From a virus, in the IMG/VR virus record IMGVR_UViG_3300030060_007816, positions 1 through 29,528 of that record: a stretch of 29,528 nucleotides of DNA, one strand, 5' to 3'. Shown here piece by piece: positions 1 to 4,902 of the stretch (within the stretch, counting starts at the first letter, position 1; the number at the start of each line of letters is the position of its first letter). The position numbers were made by a program, and so were the translations under genes. The notes under the pieces are model-generated. The model saw nothing but the letters and a program-made list of their open reading frames with translations, had not been told where the DNA came from and did not search any database.

Positions 1-279
1 CGTTTTCTGAGCGTTTGCGGCAATCTGCGTTGCCATGTAAGATTTACCTGTCGATTGAAGACCGGCAATCTCTGTGATTTTGCCGACAGGAATGCCGGCA
101 ACTTGACCCTTACAGATAATGGAGTCTAGCCAACGTGAGCCGGTTGGAATCCATTCTTTAACAGAAGTCGGATTATCTCCTGTTAAATCGTGGGCCACGT
201 TCTGGCCCGCTTTTTTATTCACTAATTTCATTAGGTCTTGCATGTTAACACGACCTGCTTTTGCTTTGGCTCTAGCCAT
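1..279 (-). CDS. uvsX: UvsX/RecA-like recombinase, N-terminal 93 residues (cut by window edge)
   Basis: This is the start of a RecA-superfamily strand-exchange ATPase, which in T4-like phages polymerises on ssDNA with gp32 and UvsY to drive recombination-dependent replication. Seen: ATG at 279 preceded by a strong AGGAGG; a basic N-terminus; residues 42-72 with the W-(I/V)-P-T-G-S-x-x-L-D and G-K-I-T-E-I-A-G pattern typical of UvsX; and an intact Walker A loop GLQSTGKS at residues 73-80. The frame stays open to base 1, so Walker B, the DNA-binding loops and the C-terminus lie outside. It is the last gene seen in the transcription unit that begins with the SSB gene, which fits a recombination/replication operon. 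A cellular-type RecA is an alternative, but the short pre-Walker segment and phage context favour UvsX. The family call is confident; assignment as the T4 orthologue is inferred. Confidence 0.9.
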   Translation of the reverse strand, partial: MARAKAKAGRVNMQDLMKLVNKKAGQNVAHDLTGDNPTSVKEWIPTGSRWLDSIICKGQVAGIPVGKITEIAGLQSTGKSYMATQIAANAQKT

Positions 280-289
280 TTTGCCTCCT

Positions 290-326
290 AAAAAAGTGGC
301 ACCCATTAGCCGGGGTGCCAGCGGCT
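290..326 (-). promoter_or_regulatory. Pseudoknot/terminator-like RNA element copy 1 (upstream of uvsX)
   Basis: Read on the minus strand, AGCCG (326-322) can pair with CGGCT (312-308), and GGCACCC (319-313) can pair with GGGTGCC (304-298). The two stems interlock as an H-type pseudoknot with a 2-nt first loop (CT), no base between the stems and a 3-nt AAT last loop. The 7-bp stem alone is followed by ACTTTTTT, so the same element can also act as an intrinsic terminator or attenuator. It starts five bases after the stop of the lipoprotein gene and ends 18 bases before the uvsX start, directly 5' of the AGGAGG. Two more copies occur at 447-481 and 771-804. Confidence 0.7.
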
Positions 327-330
327 GCAG

Positions 331-432
331 CTATTCTGCGGTGTCTTCAACAGCCGTATCGGATGCTGTATCCTCTTCCTTCTCACAACCCATGCAGAGT
401 GTGAGAGCGAGGATCGGTGCGATGAAACGCAT
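331..432 (-). CDS. Very short predicted lipoprotein (33 aa)
   Basis: The product is 33 residues: a short basic N-terminus, a hydrophobic stretch and Cys16 in the setting LTLCMGC, which resembles a signal peptidase II lipobox although the -3 residue is Cys rather than Leu. The mature part would be only 18 residues, strongly acidic and rich in Asp/Thr/Ala. The start at 432 has a clear Shine-Dalgarno (AAGGAG) and the gene lies between two copies of the pseudoknot-like element, so it looks like a deliberately spaced cistron. Small phage lipoproteins can block receptors or DNA entry of competing phages, but nothing here shows that role and it is offered only as a possibility. Acidic, Asp/Thr-rich lipoprotein tails also occur in bacterial surface proteins. 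The ORF is convincing by its RBS, signal and stop placement; the function is unknown. Confidence 0.6.
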   Translation of the reverse strand: MRFIAPILALTLCMGCEKEEDTASDTAVEDTAE

Positions 433-446
433 TGTTTTGTCTCCTT

Positions 447-481
447 AAAAGTAGCACCCTTTAGCCGGGGTGCTAGCGGCC
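447..481 (-). promoter_or_regulatory. Pseudoknot/terminator-like RNA element copy 2 (upstream of the lipoprotein gene)
   Basis: The minus strand carries GGCCG (481-477) pairing with CGGCT (467-463, one G-U pair), and AGCACCC (474-468) pairing with GGGTGCT (459-453). Relative to copy 1 the outer pair of the 7-bp stem has changed from G-C to A-U on both sides, a compensatory change that supports the stem being real. The first loop is CT and the last loop AAA. ACTTTT follows, then AAGGAG of the next gene. It lies four bases after the stop of the 84-residue gene. Confidence 0.7.
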
Positions 482-485
482 TTTG

Positions 486-740
486 CTACTCAGTTGTCGT
501 TTCAGTAGCAGTGGTTTCCGTTGTGGTTGTGGGGGAATTTGCTTCTTCTGTAGAAGTAGTAGCGGAAACCTCGACGGTGGTGGCCTCTTCCACTGTTTCG
601 ACGGCAGGCGTGACTTCACTCACTTCCTCCGCGGGTGGCTCGACTGTGCACTGCCCGTATGCTGTCGCAATAACAAGTGCTCCTGCTACCACGCTAACTT
701 GGACCTTCCAGCGGGCCAACAATGATCTTAACCATTCCAT
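486..740 (-). CDS. Small exported or membrane-anchored protein with Thr/Glu-rich tail (84 aa)
   Basis: I do not recognise a family. Seen: an N-terminus with Arg/Lys up to residue 12, one hydrophobic segment at about residues 13-29, then a low-complexity acidic tail dominated by Thr, Glu, Val and Ala. The A-T-A at residues 25-27 could be a signal peptidase I site; Cys31 is not in a good lipobox (Gln at -1). The protein is therefore either secreted or anchored with its tail in the periplasm. The start at 740 is preceded by AAGGAG, and a CTATAAA box lies 17 bases upstream of it. It sits between the SSB and lipoprotein genes, each boundary marked by the repeated pseudoknot-like element. A spanin or superinfection-exclusion role would fit the topology but is not supported by any motif. 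Confidence 0.7.
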   Translation of the reverse strand: MEWLRSLLARWKVQVSVVAGALVIATAYGQCTVEPPAEEVSEVTPAVETVEEATTVEVSATTSTEEANSPTTTTETTATETTTE

Positions 741-770
741 AATATAATCTCCTTTCTTTATAGAATATGC

Positions 771-804
771 GGCACCCTATTCCTAAGCCGGGGTGCCGGC
801 GGCT
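771..804 (-). promoter_or_regulatory. Pseudoknot-like RNA element copy 3 (downstream of the SSB gene)
   Basis: On the minus strand AGCCG (804-800) pairs with CGGCT (790-786) and GGCACCC (797-791) pairs with GGGTGCC (777-771). The first loop is CC, the stems abut, and the last loop is 8 nt. Unlike copies 1 and 2 it is followed by GCATATTC rather than a T-run, so it cannot be a standard intrinsic terminator. That favours a structural or protein-binding role. It lies 12 bases after the SSB stop codon and 30 bases before the next start. Confidence 0.65.
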
Positions 805-816
805 ATCTAACAAGCT

Positions 817-1590
817 TTACTTAGTTGCCATCAATTCATCAAATGCTGCATCAACTGGATTAACAGCGGGCTCTTTATTATATTTGCTTGTCTCAGATGA
901 GCGAGACTCAGCGGAGGCACCACTCGCCAATTGTTCATCTAAGATGGCGTCAATTTGTTCGGGGGTCAGACGCTCAAAGAGTGAATCAATATCGGGGATG
1001 CCGTCTAGGAGGGCGGGGATGGCCTCAGTGTCCTCCAGTAGAGCAGATGTGCTTCGACGCATCTTGAGGCTTGTTTGTGGGTATGCACCCGGGGTTGTTG
1101 GTTTGGTATAAACCAACGAAATGTCAGTCCCTTCAAGGGTATCCGTAATATCACCATATTCTGGGTCAAGGATATAACCAAGAAGCAACTCGTACGCTCT
1201 CTTTCCGTATCCATAAACTTTGATACCTTCGGCTTCGCGACCACGCACCAGCACAGGTGAGTAATAACGGGCTCGGACAAAGAGAGACTTTGCAAGCTTT
1301 TTGGATTCTTCATCGTTTTGGTCACTTCCTTCTCGCCAAAGCTGAGAAGCAAAGTCACAAATTGGACAGCGCTCACCATAATTGCGCTTAGGGCATGTGA
1401 TAGCACCCTTGTGATCTCCTACATTATAGTGAAGATATACTTCCTTAAGGGGGTCACCATCTGCGGTAGGCACGATACGAATCGTCTGATCGCCTTCTTC
1501 TGGCTTAAACCATACGGAATTTCCATCCCCCTTGTCTTCACCTCTAAGTGAGGCGAGTTTCTTTCTCATTAGTTCCATATTAATAGACAT
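817..1590 (-). CDS. Single-stranded-DNA-binding protein, T4 gp32-like (257 aa)
   Basis: It coats ssDNA at the phage replication fork and supports recombination with UvsX. Seen: N-terminal basic stretch (residues 8-20, R-K-K-L-x-x-L-R) resembling the gp32 cooperativity region; a zinc-binding cluster with Cys66, Cys75 and Cys78 (C-x8-C-x2-C) and His54 or His60 as fourth ligand, close to gp32's H-C-C-C subdomain; and an OB-fold-sized core with many aromatic residues. T4 gp32 is 301 residues; the C-terminus here is shorter and only mildly acidic. I chose the ATG at 1590 because AGGAG precedes it; an in-frame start 16 codons further upstream lacks such a site and would lie between the promoter and this leader. 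It is the first gene of the unit that continues to uvsX. Confidence 0.9.
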   Translation of the reverse strand: MSINMELMRKKLASLRGEDKGDGNSVWFKPEEGDQTIRIVPTADGDPLKEVYLHYNVGDHKGAITCPKRNYGERCPICDFASQLWREGSDQNDEESKKLAKSLFVRARYYSPVLVRGREAEGIKVYGYGKRAYELLLGYILDPEYGDITDTLEGTDISLVYTKPTTPGAYPQTSLKMRRSTSALLEDTEAIPALLDGIPDIDSLFERLTPEQIDAILDEQLASGASAESRSSETSKYNKEPAVNPVDAAFDELMATK

Positions 1591-1620
1591 GTTTTTCTCC
1601 TTTTGTGTTAATAAAGTATA

Positions 1621-1635
1621 CTGTGCGTTCCACAG
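1621..1635 (-). promoter_or_regulatory. 5'-terminal stem-loop in the SSB mRNA leader
   Basis: CTGTG (1635-1631) and CACAG (1625-1621) form a 5-bp stem with loop GAACG on the minus strand. The predicted transcription start of the promoter at 1641-1669 falls at about 1634, so the stem would lie at the very 5' end of the mRNA. It is followed by an A/T-rich unstructured stretch into the Shine-Dalgarno. 5'-terminal stems protect phage mRNAs from decay, and T4 gene 32 has a structured leader used for autoregulation. The role here is inferred. Confidence 0.45.
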
Positions 1636-1640
1636 CATCT

Positions 1641-1669
1641 AATGTATCACTCTTGTTCTAGCTTGTCAA
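1641..1669 (-). promoter_or_regulatory. Sigma70-type promoter for the SSB-uvsX operon
   Basis: On the minus strand a perfect -35 TTGACA (1669-1664) is separated by exactly 17 bases from a -10 TACATT (1646-1641, four of six consensus bases) that carries an upstream TG as in extended -10 promoters. The -35 lies inside the last codons of the upstream tubulin-like gene and the -10 overlaps its stop. It is the best host-type promoter in the window, as expected for an early or middle replication gene placed behind late genes. Confidence 0.75.
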
Positions 1670-2507
1670 GAGTATTTTGTTGTATTGCGTTTGTGTGGGT
1701 AACGCAGAACCCAAAATCGTGCAGGTGTGTCTCCCAAATCCCGTATGAAACCTTGCGAAATGCATTTCTTGGTTTCTCTTTTAGGAGATCGACAATCTGC
1801 TTATGTAAACCGCTTTCCTTCTCAAGTCTATCTTGATTGATACAGATATAATAACATGTCTCGCGAGGCATGTCAAGCTCAAAAAGCCATTTTTCTGATA
1901 AAGTTTTTACATCTAAAATACCCAAAGTCCTAATACGATTAATATCTGAGGGTCTAGCCATTTGTCCAATTTCCGGTTCAGTGTGATTGAAAAAATTTAA
2001 ATAGTGCACACACGAAAAAATAGTGTGATTAAGCTTTTCATAATAGTTTTTAATTGATAAGCCTGAAATACTGCGTTCAATTTCAAGATTAGACAACACG
2101 GTTAATGATTTAAACAGCCCCGATCTAGCATATTCCTGTAGTACCCCAAACATCATATTTTCTAATAGCTTTGGGACACCCGTAAGCAAATCAATATCTG
2201 GTTTAACATAAAAAATTTCAATTTGTTTATCTCGCAATTGTTCTAAAATTCCTAGAGTATAATTTGAGCTATAGGAAGAGCCGACAATAAACACCTGCAC
2301 AGTTTCAGTTAACTCTTCAAAAAACTTATTTAAGTCTGGAATATTGTCCTCATAATCTTCTGGGTTTTCAAAAGCTTTTAGTTTTCGGGTATATTTAGTA
2401 TTTTTTTGTTTACTACCAAGTTGATAAACTTTATAATTATTTTTTTGAGTTTTGAAATTTTCAGCAATTGCTGATGCGGCATTACCTATTCCGATTATCG
2501 AAATCAT
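1647..2507 (-). CDS. Divergent tubulin/FtsZ-superfamily protein (286 aa)
   Basis: No close family is recognised, but the layout matches the tubulin/FtsZ fold from end to end. Residues 1-18 (IGIGNAASAIAENF) resemble the first strand and loop of FtsZ (G-x-G-G-x-G-x-N). Residues 71-100 give a strand, a loop and a helix where FtsZ has its GGGTGTG loop, but here the loop is GSSYSSNYTLG and lacks the glycines. Residues 101-145 follow the FtsZ order strand-K-P-helix-strand-N (VKPDIDLLTG, then TVLSNLEIE). Residues 250-275 (KVSYGIW...FGFCVTHTNA) resemble the last FtsZ strands ending in V-T-x-x-A. Phage relatives (PhuZ, TubZ) form filaments that position DNA or virus factories. The loss of the glycine loop means GTP binding is doubtful, and a scaffold or regulatory role is possible. 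Its start overlaps the polymerase stop (ATGA), so the two are translationally coupled. The fold assignment is by eye only. Confidence 0.55.
   Translation of the reverse strand: MISIIGIGNAASAIAENFKTQKNNYKVYQLGSKQKNTKYTRKLKAFENPEDYEDNIPDLNKFFEELTETVQVFIVGSSYSSNYTLGILEQLRDKQIEIFYVKPDIDLLTGVPKLLENMMFGVLQEYARSGLFKSLTVLSNLEIERSISGLSIKNYYEKLNHTIFSCVHYLNFFNHTEPEIGQMARPSDINRIRTLGILDVKTLSEKWLFELDMPRETCYYICINQDRLEKESGLHKQIVDLLKEKPRNAFRKVSYGIWETHLHDFGFCVTHTNAIQQNTLDKLEQE
1649..1673. repeat. Inverted repeat overlapping the SSB promoter
   Basis: ACTCTTG (1649-1655) and CAAGAGT (1667-1673) are perfect 7-base inverted arms separated by 11 bases. One arm covers half of the -35 box and the other lies in the spacer. 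It could be an operator, or an RNA hairpin at the 3' end of the upstream gene; no T-run follows, so it is not an intrinsic terminator. Confidence 0.4.
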
Positions 2508-3706
2508 AAATTTAACACTCCAATGTCCATATAATCTTTACCTGCTTTAAGGTTAGTAACAAACTTATCCAGCTTATTGTTAGAGAAAATCTCCTTAATC
2601 TCTGGTATAAGATACCTTTCTTGGTCGGGCATGTCAAGAACTATTTCGTCATGTACGATATGTGATACAAAAGTTTTTTTACCTTTCAAAAAATCGTCTA
2701 GAGCGACGGCTCTATCGTTTACTAAATCAGCAGTTGTACTTTGTACGATATAGTTAACTGCTTTGTATTCATCTACTTCGATTTTACGATCAAATATTGT
2801 TTGTATCATACCATCTTTATAATACTCTTGTAATAGAGTGTCGCGATCATAAAAAGATTCTTCAATTTTATTAGAATCTGGATTATACAGCCAAGAGAAA
2901 AAGAACGTTTTAGCTGATTCTCTGTCACCAATGCCCTTATTGGCGAAAACATTGGCCACGTTCCACTCGTGCACGTCACCGGGGGGTTGGGGTTTTTTTA
3001 ATAACCCTAAAACAGTTCTAGCCTCGGCACCATTATAGTCTAGTGATATAAACCAATCGTTATGGGGCTTTACAAGCGCTCTCAAGTCTTTAGGCATTGT
3101 TAACATAGGAAATGATCCGGGATATGTGGACAATCGGCCCGTGCGTGTACCAAAAATGTTATAATCTATATGTTTCGGGCCAGCAATTAATTTTTGTGCT
3201 GCTGTGCGATTACGCGATGAAGTAAACAGGGCACGCGCATTTTGGTTACTCACGTTCAAGTTTTGATATCTGATTTTGTACAACAATTTTTCAACTCTCA
3301 ATAAATGATCATATAGAGGCGTTTTGTTGTGCGTATCAAAAACATGCTCAGTGATTTTATTTTTAAGCTCTAGGAATGATAGCAAAAAATCATGAGGGAC
3401 TAAATCAAAAAAACAGTGTTCTCGAAAATTAACTTTTGCCAGCTCAAATGATTTTTTATAGGCATTCATTTTTTTCTCAAACTTGTTTAGATCAGCAATT
3501 AGGTGCTCAGGGCATGATTCTTTTAATGTCTTCCCTTGTGTTAAAAGCCAAGCATATTCAATTGTTTGCTCTTCTAAGAACCCTGAATACCTCCACGTCC
3601 TCATATTAGAAAGCGATTTAGGAAAATCACCCTCATCGAATATAAGCCGGCCATTGTAATATATGCCTATGCAATGTTTTTTATCATCAAGCGCTTGAAA
3701 ATACAC
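2504..3706 (-). CDS. Family A DNA polymerase, compact, without exonuclease domain (400 aa)
   Basis: This is a template-directed DNA polymerase of the Pol I family. All polymerase motifs are present: TGRLSTYP (residues 189-196); motif A with catalytic Asp223 and Glu228 (DYNGAEAR, replacing the usual DYSQIELR); motif B with R262-x3-K266-x3-F270-x3-Y274 in exact spacing; the helix with Gln322; and motif C HDE at 352-354. Phe270 at the T7/Taq ribose-discrimination position predicts preference for dNTP over ddNTP, as in E. coli Pol I. The roughly 150 residues before the core show no 3'-5' exonuclease motifs, so proofreading, if any, comes from another protein. It starts with GTG, one base overlapping the upstream stop (TAGTG). 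T4 itself uses a family B polymerase, so this is a notable replacement or additional enzyme. It lies immediately behind virion genes in the same direction. Confidence 0.93.
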   Translation of the reverse strand: MYFQALDDKKHCIGIYYNGRLIFDEGDFPKSLSNMRTWRYSGFLEEQTIEYAWLLTQGKTLKESCPEHLIADLNKFEKKMNAYKKSFELAKVNFREHCFFDLVPHDFLLSFLELKNKITEHVFDTHNKTPLYDHLLRVEKLLYKIRYQNLNVSNQNARALFTSSRNRTAAQKLIAGPKHIDYNIFGTRTGRLSTYPGSFPMLTMPKDLRALVKPHNDWFISLDYNGAEARTVLGLLKKPQPPGDVHEWNVANVFANKGIGDRESAKTFFFSWLYNPDSNKIEESFYDRDTLLQEYYKDGMIQTIFDRKIEVDEYKAVNYIVQSTTADLVNDRAVALDDFLKGKKTFVSHIVHDEIVLDMPDQERYLIPEIKEIFSNNKLDKFVTNLKAGKDYMDIGVLNL

Positions 3707-4902
3707 TATCGCCTCAGTAGTCTTTCCCTATTAGCATTATAACTTAAAGAGCCATCATAGTCAAATGTTTTAGATAAAATTCTTTCAAATATAGTCATGG
3801 CTACTAATGGCTCAGATTTAAAAATTTCATAAGTATCCCTGAATATTACTGATTTTTCATGTTCACTGAATTTGCTTTCTTCCTCATCGAACCTAATCGA
3901 CTGGTATATTTCCATTATTTTTTTATCGTCAACCTCTACCGAGAAGTCCTGAATTGTATAATTTTTAATTTTGCGCTCTGTTATTTTTTCACCTTGGGGG
4001 GTAATGTGGGTTACGGTTTTTACACGGCGAGTCCTGCTGTGTGAATATATTCGATATAGAAACCTTTTAAAATTATCATAATATGTAGTTGCTACTGGTG
4101 TATAACAATTAGTGATACACATATCACCGGAATTTATTCGAGAATCGTATTTAGACATTTTTTCAATCATGTGTGGGGAATTTAAATCAGCAATTATCCT
4201 GTTAGGCATGTTACTATCAACCATAAATCCATATGTTCTACAGGCATTTACAAAAAAATCCCAATTTGGACTTTGATAGAAATTATCATACTTGTCTTTA
4301 TCATTATTTGGATCCAACTTTGCAATATCGATAACTAAGCCACTAATATGCATTGGGCACGCAGTGCTCTTAACAAACGCAGGGAATGTAACCGGCCCAG
4401 ATTTAATTACATTTTTAATGTAAGGCATAATAAATTTTATAAATTGATCAAAATCATTAAATTTTTTGCTGTGATTTATAACAAGGTTATTGATTGCGGT
4501 TGATAAAGAGTCCAGCCTGTTGTTGTACAATGTTCTTGGGTCTTTATATCCAGCATGCGCCTTTAAATTGGACAAATTGGGGTCGCCGGGATCTATCTCA
4601 GCACTGGCCAATTTAGTTCTAAATTTTATTTGTAAATCTTTAAATGCATCTGCAACAAAATTAAACACCTTAATGTCTGATTCTCGGCTGCCGTTTGCTG
4701 GTAGACCTTTAAGTGTTAACACATTTTCGTTGAGAATTATCGGCTGAAAATAGCGGTCGGTGCGACCATACAATATTTTTTCTGCATAGGTAAAGTCGAC
4801 TAAATTTTGATGATCGGATTTTGAAACAATTTTAAAAAGTTGTTTTTTATTAAACAATTCCTTAATATCCTCATTCTTACTTCTTACAAAATACCTACTC
4901 AT
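3706..4902 (-). CDS. Conserved phage protein of unknown function, probable virion/baseplate component (398 aa)
   Basis: I recognise the general type (a protein seen beside baseplate genes of large marine T4-like phages) but not a function. Seen: a mixed alpha/beta sequence with a central region P-M-H-I-S-G-L-V-I-D-I-A followed by S-P-N-W-D-F-F-V-N-A-C-R-x-Y-G-F-M-V-D and R-I-I-A-D-L-N-S-P (about residues 180-250), which looks like a conserved core. A basic patch R-x-R-R-x-K lies near residue 290, and there is a Cys pair C-x3-C near 265. There is no signal peptide or membrane segment. The start overlaps the stop of the 1145-residue gene (ATGA at 4899-4902) and the stop overlaps the polymerase start, so it is translated as part of a coupled series. 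Role inferred only from position; an enzymatic role with the polymerase cannot be excluded. Confidence 0.8.
   Translation of the reverse strand: MSRYFVRSKNEDIKELFNKKQLFKIVSKSDHQNLVDFTYAEKILYGRTDRYFQPIILNENVLTLKGLPANGSRESDIKVFNFVADAFKDLQIKFRTKLASAEIDPGDPNLSNLKAHAGYKDPRTLYNNRLDSLSTAINNLVINHSKKFNDFDQFIKFIMPYIKNVIKSGPVTFPAFVKSTACPMHISGLVIDIAKLDPNNDKDKYDNFYQSPNWDFFVNACRTYGFMVDSNMPNRIIADLNSPHMIEKMSKYDSRINSGDMCITNCYTPVATTYYDNFKRFLYRIYSHSRTRRVKTVTHITPQGEKITERKIKNYTIQDFSVEVDDKKIMEIYQSIRFDEEESKFSEHEKSVIFRDTYEIFKSEPLVAMTIFERILSKTFDYDGSLSYNANRERLLRR

Noticed and set aside
486-740. Calling the 84-residue protein a lipoprotein because of Cys31
   Set aside because: Residues before the Cys (Y-G-Q) do not fit a lipobox; a signal peptidase I site or an uncleaved anchor is more likely.
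1591-1638. Upstream in-frame start of the SSB gene that would add 16 residues
   Set aside because: The extension overlaps the predicted transcript start and 5' stem-loop and has no ribosome site, whereas the ATG at 1590 has AGGAG.
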